The position numbers and the translations under genes are program-made. Below the pieces are notes generated by a model, which worked only from the letters and a program-made list of their open reading frames with translations, was not told the DNA's origin and ran no database searches. Positions 1-8,039 of a stretch of 64,000 nucleotides of DNA are shown here, one piece after another. Source of the DNA: Kangiellaceae bacterium (GTDB taxonomy: Bacteria > Pseudomonadota > Gammaproteobacteria > Enterobacterales > Kangiellaceae). The stretch lies in contig JABXIQ010000007.1 in NCBI GenBank assembly GCA_013373015.1, forward strand, positions 104,952 to 168,951. Reading direction: 5' to 3'. The stretch's first letter is position 1. Every line of letters starts with the position of its first letter.

Positions 1-692
1 ATGAAAGCTTTCTCTGGAACTAATACTTTATTATTATTCTGTCTTTCCTGATTTGAAATTTTTTGAGTGACATCACTAATCCACTGCTTAGCTGCACTTT
101 CATAATCGATATCACAGTCTTTTCGCTCAATAATTGATTGAGCGCCCAACGCTTTAAATACCGCATCAAAATCTTTGGCAGTTTGGCAATAATACTCATA
201 ACTACTATCTCCTAATCCTAAAACAGCATAACTTACACCAACTAAATTAGGGGCTTTCTTACTATGAATTGCTTCATAAAAATCTATAGCATCATCAGGT
301 GGCTCTCCCTCTCCATGAGTTGACGCAATCACAATAATTGATGTGTAATCTTTTAATGCTTTCAACTTGATATCTAAGGTTGAGCTCAGCGAAGAACTAA
401 CACCTTCAGCTACTAAACAGTCATGTAAATTACTGGCAACTGATTCGGCATTACCTGTTTGCGACGCATAAAGGACTAGCACTCTTACAGACGATGATAA
501 ATTAAGCGCCAGACCAACTTGCTGATGAATTTCATCACTGTCTGAAACTTCATTACGTCCGTCGTATAGGCCAGCACAATAGCCACTCAACCATTGAAGC
601 TGATTTCGGCTTAACGCCTTAATATCATTCAATATTTTATGGTCAACATCAGTTGATAAAGTAGTCTCTACTGTTTTTTCTTTTACGGTCAC
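1..692 (-). CDS. cysJ: Sulfite reductase [NADPH] flavoprotein alpha subunit, 5' part (cut by window edge)
   Basis: The first 230 residues are present. The N-terminal helix region LSRNQLQWLSGY matches the CysJ family, and a flavodoxin-like FMN domain follows with the phosphate loop YASQTGNAES, the second FMN loop STHGEGEPPDDA and the third LGLGDSSYEYYC. In the family this domain passes electrons from NADPH through FAD and FMN to the CysI hemoprotein, reducing sulfite to sulfide for cysteine synthesis. The NADPH-binding FAD domain lies outside the window. A GTG at 692 is taken as start because an in-frame stop sits just upstream at 711-713 and no ATG precedes the conserved region. No clear Shine-Dalgarno is seen, so the start is the weak point. 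Confidence 0.9.
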   Translation of the reverse strand, partial: MTVKEKTVETTLSTDVDHKILNDIKALSRNQLQWLSGYCAGLYDGRNEVSDSDEIHQQVGLALNLSSSVRVLVLYASQTGNAESVASNLHDCLVAEGVSSSLSSTLDIKLKALKDYTSIIVIASTHGEGEPPDDAIDFYEAIHSKKAPNLVGVSYAVLGLGDSSYEYYCQTAKDFDAVFKALGAQSIIERKDCDIDYESAAKQWISDVTQKISNQERQNNNKVLVPEKAF

Positions 693-1001
693 AAATAAGT
701 ACGGTTTGCTTTACTGTGCTTGAATTATTACCGTATAGACGTCTAAATAGAACGAATACGATCGAATACCTTTATAACTTTTTTTTATACCTAGCGCCTA
801 GATCAGAGCAGTTGACATGAACCTGATAGGTTTAACCTTCGAATATTTTTCCTGTAATAATAGATCTCATTTTATGGTCTAATAAATAGTAAACATCATA
901 AGGCGGTATCCTTATGTATCTACATAGACATAATCGTATATTACGCAGTTTTTTGGGAACGTGAGGCTTCAGTTCTGATATGTATTTCTGTATCGTCATA
1001 C
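693..1001. other. Intergenic region upstream of cysJ, no gene seen
   Basis: About 310 bases with no convincing open frame or RNA gene. It must hold the cysJ promoter. Two structures stand out: a perfect 10-base palindrome TAGACGTCTA at 736-745 and a direct repeat CGAATAC at 753-759 and 763-769, one helical turn apart. They lie 45-80 bases upstream of the chosen cysJ start and could be operator sites. No regulator is assigned; a CysB site cannot be recognised by eye. Confidence 0.4.
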
Positions 1002-1030
1002 AATAAAGCCCTCATTTTGAGGGCTTTATT
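1002..1030 (-). terminator. Intrinsic terminator after the methyltransferase gene
   Basis: A perfect 12-base-pair hairpin with arms 1002-1013 (AATAAAGCCCTC) and 1019-1030 and a five-base loop. It begins 22 bases after the stop of the leftward gene ending at 1053. The AT-rich outer stem provides a T-rich tail in either direction. Confidence 0.8.
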
Positions 1031-1052
1031 GCTTAGCGGATCAATATTAGTT

Positions 1053-1967
1053 TTATTGGGCTGCAGGCTTTACAAATCGTAATGTCATACGATTACTTTC
1101 ACCTATCTCTAAATATTTTTCTTTATCTTCATCACCTAACGCTAAGCGAGGTGGTAAAGTCCATACGCCTTTAAGGTGTTGAGTAGTATCTTTATAATTA
1201 CGATTTACATCTGATTTTCCAACTAATACAAAGCCAGCTTCTTTTGCTAGATCAATAGTATATTTTTCATTCATATAACCCGATTGTGCAAACTCTTCCT
1301 GCTCAAGACCACTAGCCAAACTATGCTCAACAACACCAAGATAACCGCCCGGTTTTAATGCTTTATACATTGCTTTAAAAGCTATTAAAGCGTTATCACG
1401 ACCGCCATTATTCATCATCCAATTATGCACATTACGAAATGTTAATACATAATCAACCGAGTTTTCTGGCGCAATCTCTAAGTGTTTTGGTGGTTGAAAA
1501 GTGGTGATTTGAACATTAGCGTACACTTCAGGATTGGCATTCATTTTCTCAGTAAACTTAGTTCGCGCTTTGCCATAAAAATCAACTTCATGGTTTGGAT
1601 CAAACTGCGCAGCATAAAGTTTACCCTCTTTCCCAACAAGTGGTGCTAAAATCTCTGTGTACCAGCCACTACCACCGGGCCAAATTTCCACAACCTTCAT
1701 ACCTGGTTTTACAGCAAAAAACTCTAGCGTTTCTTTAGGGTGGCGATATTTATCACGAACTTTGTGCTCTAGCGTTCGGTGCACTCCATCAATAGCCAAT
1801 TCCAATGCCGACTGTTGCAGCTTAGGTTGCGCCTCTGTTGTCACTTCATTAACTTGACTTTCTTCATTAGCATTCTTCTCTGCTTGTGCTTTTTCTTCTG
1901 CTTTATCATTTGAACAAGCAGTTACTGCTAAAATCAAAGCGCTTATAGCCATAATTTTTAAATTCAT
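1053..1967 (-). CDS. Lipoprotein with a class I SAM-methyltransferase-like domain
   Basis: 304 residues. The N-terminus has a signal peptide and lipobox (AVTAC, lipidated Cys18), so the protein should be anchored in a membrane on the periplasmic side. From about residue 65 it has a methyltransferase-like fold with motif I VVEIWPGGSGWYTEIL (about 92-107), a DYVLTFRNVHNW segment and ALKPGGYLGVVEH. It resembles the COG4798-type predicted methyltransferases, whose substrate is unknown. A SAM-type enzyme outside the cytoplasm is odd because SAM is cytoplasmic. Start chosen at ATG 1967, eight bases after AAGGAG, rather than an in-frame TTG at 1970. It stands alone between two terminating or divergent units. 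Confidence 0.75.
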   Translation of the reverse strand: MNLKIMAISALILAVTACSNDKAEEKAQAEKNANEESQVNEVTTEAQPKLQQSALELAIDGVHRTLEHKVRDKYRHPKETLEFFAVKPGMKVVEIWPGGSGWYTEILAPLVGKEGKLYAAQFDPNHEVDFYGKARTKFTEKMNANPEVYANVQITTFQPPKHLEIAPENSVDYVLTFRNVHNWMMNNGGRDNALIAFKAMYKALKPGGYLGVVEHSLASGLEQEEFAQSGYMNEKYTIDLAKEAGFVLVGKSDVNRNYKDTTQHLKGVWTLPPRLALGDEDKEKYLEIGESNRMTLRFVKPAAQ

Positions 1968-2012
1968 CAATTTAACTCCTTAAGTTGCTATCATGTATTT
2001 TCTATTAATAAT

Positions 2013-3068
2013 TTATATATTACTGTTTACGCTAGCTTGAATGTCAGATGCAAAGTTAACCATTTTTTGTAGAGGGATCATAGCTTTTTCGGCTAAGTGC
2101 GGATCGACAAAAATCTCTTTATCATCGCCGTCAAACACTTCCGATAATACTTGTAATGCATTCATTTTCATCCAAGGGCAATGCGCGCAACTACGACATG
2201 TAGCGCCTTCTCCTGCAGTTGGAGCAATAATAAGCTCTTTATCAGGTGCTTTTTGCTGCATTTTATAGAAAATACCCTTATCAGTTGCAACAATCATTTG
2301 CTTATGCGGCAGTTCATTTGCCGCTTTGATTAGCTGCGAGGTAGAGCCTACAAAATCTGCTAATGCCACCACCTTTTCTGGGGACTCAGGATGAACCAAA
2401 ACTGCCGCTTTGGGATACATTTTGATGGCATTTTGCAAACCTTGATACTTAAATTCATCATGAACGATACAAGCACCCTGCCAAAGTAACATATCTGCTC
2501 CAGTTTTTTGCTGAATATAGCGTCCTAAATGCTTGTCTGGGCCCCAAATGATCTTTTTGCCCTGCTCAGCTAAGTGCTCTAGCACATCAACAGCAATACT
2601 TGAAGTGACCACCCAGTCTGCGCGCGCTTTAACCGCAGCAGAAGTATTAGCGTACACAACCACCTCTCTGTCAGGGTGCTGATCACAAAAAGCACTAAAA
2701 GGCTCAATTGGGCAACCAAGATCCAAAGAGCAAGTGGCTTCTAATGTTGGCATCAATATACGCTTTTCAGGACTTAAAATTTTCGCAGTTTCCCCCATAA
2801 ACTTAACGCCCGCAATAATAATAGTGTCTGCAGGGTGTTTAGCGCCAAACTTTGCCATTTCTAACGAATCACCGACAAAACCACCGGTTTCCTCTGCCAG
2901 AGCTTGAATCTCAGGATCGGTATAATAATGCGCAATTAATACTGCATTATGCTGCACTAGCAGTTGCTTAATATTAGCAACATGCAAATGCTTCTGCTCT
3001 TCCGAAAGCACTTCTGGCGGCTTAGGAAAAGGCACGTCAATTTCGATAGTTGTAAGTAATTCGTTCAT
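2013..3068 (-). CDS. nadA: Quinolinate synthase A
   Basis: 351 residues. Condenses iminoaspartate (from NadB) with dihydroxyacetone phosphate to quinolinate in de novo NAD synthesis. It is closely similar to E. coli NadA throughout ([45 protein letters not shown]). The three 4Fe-4S ligands are at Cys113, Cys200 and Cys297, exactly the E. coli numbering when ATG 3068 is the start. This favours that ATG over the in-frame TTG at 3080. The extra cysteines 291 and 294 of the CxxCxxC end motif are also present. No nadB or nadC is nearby. The promoter must lie in the divergent region at 3069-3237. Confidence 0.96.
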   Translation of the reverse strand: MNELLTTIEIDVPFPKPPEVLSEEQKHLHVANIKQLLVQHNAVLIAHYYTDPEIQALAEETGGFVGDSLEMAKFGAKHPADTIIIAGVKFMGETAKILSPEKRILMPTLEATCSLDLGCPIEPFSAFCDQHPDREVVVYANTSAAVKARADWVVTSSIAVDVLEHLAEQGKKIIWGPDKHLGRYIQQKTGADMLLWQGACIVHDEFKYQGLQNAIKMYPKAAVLVHPESPEKVVALADFVGSTSQLIKAANELPHKQMIVATDKGIFYKMQQKAPDKELIIAPTAGEGATCRSCAHCPWMKMNALQVLSEVFDGDDKEIFVDPHLAEKAMIPLQKMVNFASDIQASVNSNI

Positions 3069-3136
3069 TAAATTGTCCAATCTATAGCTTTGAGCCTAAT
3101 GACTAGGCTATGTTGATACTATGATTATATAACAAG

Positions 3137-3219
3137 ATCAGCTTATCCCAATAAAAGATTTCTTTGTATTTGATTTTGCAGTTTTTTTTGCTCTTGTTAC
3201 AATCAGCTTATGCCAATAA
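3137..3219. repeat. Near-perfect 18-base direct repeat in the nadA divergent promoter region
   Basis: ATCAGCTTATCCCAATAA at 3137-3154 and ATCAGCTTATGCCAATAA at 3202-3219 differ at one base and start 65 bases apart. The first copy lies about 70 bases upstream of nadA and the second just upstream of the peptidase-like gene at 3238. The placement suggests a shared operator for both divergent genes. It does not match the enterobacterial NadR box, so the regulator is unknown. Confidence 0.5.
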
Positions 3220-3237
3220 GTAAAGCAGACGTTAACC

Positions 3238-5400
3238 ATGCAAAAGAATGCAGTAAAGCGTGAACAAACATCTAACCCAAGAGATCGCTCTCAGCTCTAT
3301 GGTTTTCTGTTTGGCTTAGTTTCCTTACTGGCCATTAGCGCCTGTGGCGATGAAAATGCGCAAAATAAAAACAGGCCTATTGCTCTAAATCCCACAAATC
3401 CAACTGTAAGTTACAGTTACCAACTTCATAACGTTGAAATTCAAGACGACTACCACTGGCTATCGCAAGACACTGATCCGGAAGTAGCTGATTGGCTCAA
3501 GACTCAACAACAATTAACTGATGATTATTTTGCAGACTTCGCACCACCTAAAATAGAAGAACTCGGCAACCAGATAAGCTATAAACACCCGCAGAAGCAT
3601 CATTACAAAATATTTTGCCTTAAACACAACCTACTTACAGAGACACAGGAACTCATTGCATATAATCTTATCGATAAGCAAGAGCAGGTTTTGTATCAAA
3701 TCAAGAACCGTGCAAACGTCATTATAAGCACTAACCTTCACCCTTCCGGTCGATATTGGGCGATTCAAGAGCGTCTTATTAATAAACAATATCGTTGGAA
3801 AGTTTTTGATATTGCTAATAAAAGATTTATCGGTAAAGTTTTCCCAATAAATGACCAAGCCACTGCATTTACATGGTTAGGCTCAGAGCCCAAAGCTATT
3901 TTTAGCTCGGCCAACTCTGTGCAATATCATAATTTGCAACAAGGCGATGCTTTTGATTATGAATACATCAAAACAGAACAATTTATTCAACTTGATCAAT
4001 CACTTAGTGACTGGAACATTTCGGCCCAAATTACTCAAGATAGTAATTATTTAATTATTACAGCTACTCATCCTGTAAAGTCAGGGCAAAGAATTTGGGT
4101 TGAATATCTATCAATGAACACTACTCCACAAGTTGATAAAAACAATCTGCAACTCGATAAACGTTTAACACCTTTAGTTAATAAGAGCCTCGCTGACTTT
4201 GAGTTTATAGGTAACATCGAGGGAACTTTTTACTTCAAAACAAATCTTGCAGCACCTCGCAACCGAATCATATCGATTGAATTAAATAAACCATCAAGGC
4301 GCTACTGGAAAGAAGTCATAGCTCAAGAAGATGCGGTTCTACTCAATGCAAAACTCATTAACAAACGATGGTTATTACATTACCTTGAAAATACGCGCAA
4401 TAAAATTGTATTCAGCTCACTTAATGGATCCAATCAACAACAAATTAAAATAAACAATAAAGCGCACTTTGCCAGTATGTTTGCTCGAAGCTATACAGAA
4501 GAAACACTTGCAACTGTTGAAACCATTACTCAACCCACTACTACATTTTCGTTAGAAAACGACACAATCAAGCCCCTTTTAATGACAACACCCAACGATA
4601 TTAAGAATAACAGTGAGCACAAAAGCGAGGTGGTTTTTTATCGTTCAGAAGATGGTAGCCGCATTCCATTAACCCTTTTTTCGAAAGCTAATATCAATAA
4701 GGATGGCGACAATAAAGTTTTGCTAATAACCCACGAAAGTTTTGGTTCTATATTTGAAAACCAGTATCACTTTTTATATCAGCAATGGCTGGAATTAGGT
4801 CATATTATAGCTGTAGCACATATTCGTGGAGGCTCAACATATGGACAACGCTGGCAGCAAGATGGTCAAGGGCAGCAGCATTCCAAAATGGTTGAAGATA
4901 TTATCGCAGGTGCCGAATGGTTAATTGATAAGAACTATACCAGTCCGCAACACTTAGCACTGTATGGTGAAAATTTTAGCGGCTCTATGTTAGCTCAGTC
5001 TGCAATAACAAAACCTGAACTTTTTTCAGTTTTAGTGATAGCAGATAGTGAGCTTGATTATCTTAACTATTTATCTAATGCCAACTGGCAAAATCAATTT
5101 AACCTAGCTAATGATAAGGAGTCCGTTGAGTGGCTCAGAAATAATAGTCCTTACCATCAATTAACACCTAAACCTTTGCCTGCATTATTGATGATCAATA
5201 AAAGCTCTGTAAAAACATCATCAAAAAAATTAATTGCCAAATGGCAAAACAATCAAACTATCTCCAGATCCGCTTTGCTATTACATCGCTCTGATGAAAC
5301 TACACAAGTTGAAGATAATTCTACAGAACCTCAATATGAGCTAGATATCTCCAGAAAGATAGATTTACAAACGATCTATTTTTTACAACAGCAACTCTAA
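3238..5400 (+). CDS. Prolyl-oligopeptidase (S9A)-fold lipoprotein without catalytic triad
   Basis: 720 residues, close to oligopeptidase B length. A signal segment with lipobox LAISAC gives lipidated Cys36. The propeller start (YHWLSQDTDPEVADWL) and the hydrolase domain (HESFGSIFENQYHFLYQQW, HIRGGSTYGQRWQQDG) align well with oligopeptidase B. The nucleophile elbow GGSxGG reads GENFSG (577-582), with Asn579 where Ser is expected. The segment that carries the catalytic Asp (TGLHDSQV in E. coli) reads around NKSSVKTS (654-661), with Val658 at the Asp position. The His region (SGHGG) reads ETTQVE, with Gln690 at the His position. Alignment by eye therefore predicts an inactive pseudo-peptidase, perhaps a periplasmic binding or scaffold protein. 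Confidence 0.8.
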   Translation: MQKNAVKREQTSNPRDRSQLYGFLFGLVSLLAISACGDENAQNKNRPIALNPTNPTVSYSYQLHNVEIQDDYHWLSQDTDPEVADWLKTQQQLTDDYFADFAPPKIEELGNQISYKHPQKHHYKIFCLKHNLLTETQELIAYNLIDKQEQVLYQIKNRANVIISTNLHPSGRYWAIQERLINKQYRWKVFDIANKRFIGKVFPINDQATAFTWLGSEPKAIFSSANSVQYHNLQQGDAFDYEYIKTEQFIQLDQSLSDWNISAQITQDSNYLIITATHPVKSGQRIWVEYLSMNTTPQVDKNNLQLDKRLTPLVNKSLADFEFIGNIEGTFYFKTNLAAPRNRIISIELNKPSRRYWKEVIAQEDAVLLNAKLINKRWLLHYLENTRNKIVFSSLNGSNQQQIKINNKAHFASMFARSYTEETLATVETITQPTTTFSLENDTIKPLLMTTPNDIKNNSEHKSEVVFYRSEDGSRIPLTLFSKANINKDGDNKVLLITHESFGSIFENQYHFLYQQWLELGHIIAVAHIRGGSTYGQRWQQDGQGQQHSKMVEDIIAGAEWLIDKNYTSPQHLALYGENFSGSMLAQSAITKPELFSVLVIADSELDYLNYLSNANWQNQFNLANDKESVEWLRNNSPYHQLTPKPLPALLMINKSSVKTSSKKLIAKWQNNQTISRSALLLHRSDETTQVEDNSTEPQYELDISRKIDLQTIYFLQQQL

Positions 5401-5401
5401 A

Positions 5402-5428
5402 AAAAGCCCCGCATGTTGTGAGGCTTTT
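5402..5428. terminator. Hairpin between convergent genes
   Basis: Arms AAAAGCC (5402-5408) and GGCTTTT (5422-5428) begin right after the stop of the S9-like gene and face the end of the leftward gene at 5492. The stem ends in T-runs in both directions, so it may serve both units. Confidence 0.6.
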
Positions 5429-5491
5429 ATCAATAGTGCTTTATCGTTACTTTTTTACAGTTACTTTTAAGCGTAATTGCAACTTTAACAA

Positions 5492-6808
5492 TTACTCTAG
5501 CTCAGATAAAAATCCATCTTTTACTTCAAACTGCTGCTCTACACAAGAAATGCCTTCTTTTTCAAGCTGTTGTAAAATTGGTTGGTATATATCTGCGCTA
5601 ACAGGCAAGATAACACCTTTACGATCTATTTTTTTATCTGCTATAAGTTGAGCGGCAATTGCAGCTGGGTAGCCAACCGTTTTTGACATGGCTGTATAGC
5701 CACCAACTTCACCTAAAGCTTTTAGGGTCGAAGCAATATAGTATTGGCTCCCATCGGCACGCTCTAAAGCAAATTTATGTTGCAAAATAACCATGTCTCT
5801 CTCATTAGATTGGTACACCAATTTTTGAGTTAACAAGTGGCAAAACGCGTCTAAAGGATTAGAAAAACATCCCACAAACTGATCAGAAAAGCAACCAATC
5901 CACTCTAAGCCCGACCATATATTCCCATCAACATGCTGCGATAATTGCTCTACTGAAAGGCCATTTATTTTCTCAATATATTGACTCCAAGTTAAGTCAG
6001 CACTGTTAGCATCTACAACAGATAGCAATTTTAACTGTTTTGCAGCTTGAATGATGTCACAGAACCCTGCATAGCGTAATGTACCGCGTAAAATATTGTG
6101 GGCTTCGGGAATACCGTATGAGACTTGGTAGCTGGTTGATTCGCGATTGGGATAGCCCTCTAATGACAAACCAGCAATATCTAAAGGTTTTGCCCAAGCT
6201 AACAATTGCGCGGCATCGACTTTTTCAACTTCACCATTTTTTAAGAAAACGGCTTCATTGAGTAACGCCATAAGCACCCCTTTTGGTGCCCATGAAAACT
6301 TATAACCTAAAGGATTGTCATTATCTTCTGGGGCAGGCAAACCTCCGCACCAGGAGACAAAAGTTCTTACCTTTTCACCCTTAGCATGGGCTTGGTCAAT
6401 GATCTGCATTGCACTGAGATGATCAATACCTGGATCTAATCCAATTTCATTTAATATAGTGACGCCTGCTGCTTGAGCTTGCTCGTTTAAGGCTTTCATT
6501 TCGGCAGACTCGTAACTTGCAGTAACCATATTTTTTGCTTTTGTGATTGCGGCTTTAGCAATGGTTGGATGCAACGGCGCTGGTACTAAACTAATAACTA
6601 AGTCATGCCCATCAACCAATTGTTCAACTTCTTGCTGATTAGTTACATCTACTTGTACAGCCTTTGCTTGTTCAAACTTTTGCGCCAACAATTCGGCTTC
6701 TTGTAAAATATGGCTCGCAACAGTGACTTGATTATCTTCACGTCGAGTCAAATACTCAACCAGTGGTTGCGCCACAAAACCCGCTCCAAATACTAAAAAC
6801 TTGGCCAT
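5492..6808 (-). CDS. Saccharopine dehydrogenase-like oxidoreductase
   Basis: 438 residues. An N-terminal Rossmann fold begins at residue 2 (KFLVFGAGFVAQPLVEYL), followed by the family-typical VISLVPAPLHPTIAKAAI and WCGGLPAPEDNDNPLGYKFSW segments. These match glutamate-forming saccharopine dehydrogenase/reductase (Lys9-type). The enzyme is expected to interconvert saccharopine with aminoadipate semialdehyde plus glutamate, most likely in lysine catabolism. No partner lysine-ketoglutarate reductase or semialdehyde dehydrogenase is in the window, so substrate assignment rests on family only. The ATG at 6808 follows TAGGAG nine bases upstream. It lies 34 bases downstream of the carboxypeptidase gene in the same direction and probably shares its transcript. 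Confidence 0.8.
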   Translation of the reverse strand: MAKFLVFGAGFVAQPLVEYLTRREDNQVTVASHILQEAELLAQKFEQAKAVQVDVTNQQEVEQLVDGHDLVISLVPAPLHPTIAKAAITKAKNMVTASYESAEMKALNEQAQAAGVTILNEIGLDPGIDHLSAMQIIDQAHAKGEKVRTFVSWCGGLPAPEDNDNPLGYKFSWAPKGVLMALLNEAVFLKNGEVEKVDAAQLLAWAKPLDIAGLSLEGYPNRESTSYQVSYGIPEAHNILRGTLRYAGFCDIIQAAKQLKLLSVVDANSADLTWSQYIEKINGLSVEQLSQHVDGNIWSGLEWIGCFSDQFVGCFSNPLDAFCHLLTQKLVYQSNERDMVILQHKFALERADGSQYYIASTLKALGEVGGYTAMSKTVGYPAAIAAQLIADKKIDRKGVILPVSADIYQPILQQLEKEGISCVEQQFEVKDGFLSELE

Positions 6809-6842
6809 GATTAACTCCTAAGATTTAAGCAACCTATAGCGA

Positions 6843-7970
6843 CTAACGCAATTTCTCGATTAATTGATATAGCGGATTGAGCAAAGTTTCACCCAATAAG
6901 TAGCTACGTTCAGGAGACCAGCCTGTTTCATCATTCGGTAAATTTGCATTATCTTTGAAAGGCATTTCCAGTGTTAACGACAAGCAGTCAAATGTCTCAC
7001 CTACCCAATTACTGGCAACCGTTAAGTTGGCTTGACCAGGCTCATCCAGAGGGTAACCGTATTCTGTTTGAAAGTCAGGATTAACTGCTTTTAGAATAGT
7101 TCGAAAATCATTTTCCAATGCTGCAATGCGCTCATTGTAGCTTGGGTTACCTTCACTTGCAGCAACAAAAATGTAAGGTAAACCTTCATCTCCATGAATA
7201 TCAATGAAGGCATCCACACCCGTTTCTAACATTTTTTGACGCACAAAATAGACTTCGGGGCTTTTCTCAACTGACGGCTCTAGCCATTCGCGGTTTAAGT
7301 TGGCGCCTGCAGCATTTGAACGTAAATTCCCACGAATACTACCATCAACATTCATATTCGGAACGATATAAAATACAGCCTCATTCAATAAACTACGAGA
7401 TAGTGCATCATCTTCATTCAATAATCGTTCAAGTAAACCTTCTGCACACCACTCAGCCATTGACTCACCTGGATGTTGTCGGGCAATAATCCAGATTTTC
7501 TTTGCTTTTGCTTCATCGCCAATGATCAGAAGGTCAATATCGCGTCCATCTACAGTGTGCCCAATAACTTGATGCTGGCAACTATCAGTACACTGAGCAC
7601 TTTGCACTAAAGCTTGATGACGTTGATAACTATATGGCGCAAAATAGGCGAACTGGATAGAGCTATAAGCCAATTGATGCTTAAAAAGCAAAGTTTGCTG
7701 CTCGGTAAACTCTGTTGGCACTCGAAACCAATGCTCTCCATCATAAGACGCAACGACTTGATAACCTTTCCAGCCATCAACATAAGAACATTCTTTGGCA
7801 TTGATAATTTCAAACTGGTAGTCTTGACCTGCTTGTCCTGTAAGTTTGAAATGGAACCACTGCTTAAACTCACTGTTAGAATCATTTTTGATCGCTAAGC
7901 TAATATTGCTCGGATCAGTAGCATTGATAACTTCAATATTGCCACTATCAAATTGGCTATTAATATTCAT
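6843..7970 (-). CDS. M14-family zinc carboxypeptidase (cytosolic CCP-like)
   Basis: 375 residues. The N-terminal beta-sandwich of about 130 residues (FDSGNIEVIN, WFHFKLTG) is typical of the cytosolic carboxypeptidase subgroup. The catalytic domain has zinc ligands His166 and Glu169 in RQHPGES and His259 in DIHGDEG, the substrate-binding Arg227 in NLNREW, and the catalytic Glu335 in TLEMPF. No signal peptide is seen. Bacterial members remove C-terminal residues from peptides, but their natural substrates are unclear. The start is set at ATG 7970 because GAGG sits four bases upstream. A longer frame to 8021 would run through the upstream gene's terminator. Confidence 0.85.
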   Translation of the reverse strand: MNINSQFDSGNIEVINATDPSNISLAIKNDSNSEFKQWFHFKLTGQAGQDYQFEIINAKECSYVDGWKGYQVVASYDGEHWFRVPTEFTEQQTLLFKHQLAYSSIQFAYFAPYSYQRHQALVQSAQCTDSCQHQVIGHTVDGRDIDLLIIGDEAKAKKIWIIARQHPGESMAEWCAEGLLERLLNEDDALSRSLLNEAVFYIVPNMNVDGSIRGNLRSNAAGANLNREWLEPSVEKSPEVYFVRQKMLETGVDAFIDIHGDEGLPYIFVAASEGNPSYNERIAALENDFRTILKAVNPDFQTEYGYPLDEPGQANLTVASNWVGETFDCLSLTLEMPFKDNANLPNDETGWSPERSYLLGETLLNPLYQLIEKLR

Positions 7971-7992
7971 ACAACCTCGACATACTGAAAAA

Positions 7993-8018
7993 AATAAAGG
8001 GCCCAAAGGCCCCTTATT
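7993..8018 (-). terminator. Intrinsic terminator after the chalcone-isomerase/TonB-like gene
   Basis: Arms 7993-8003 and 8008-8018 (AATAAAGGGCC / GGCCCCTTATT, one mismatch) with a four-base loop. Read leftward it is followed by a run of T, 22 bases after the stop at 8040. Confidence 0.8.
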
Positions 8019-8039
8019 CACTTGTGATAATAACTGATT

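Noticed and set aside
7971..8021. Longer start for the M14 carboxypeptidase at 8021.
   Set aside because: The added 17 residues are encoded by the terminator of the upstream gene, and a good Shine-Dalgarno precedes ATG 7970.
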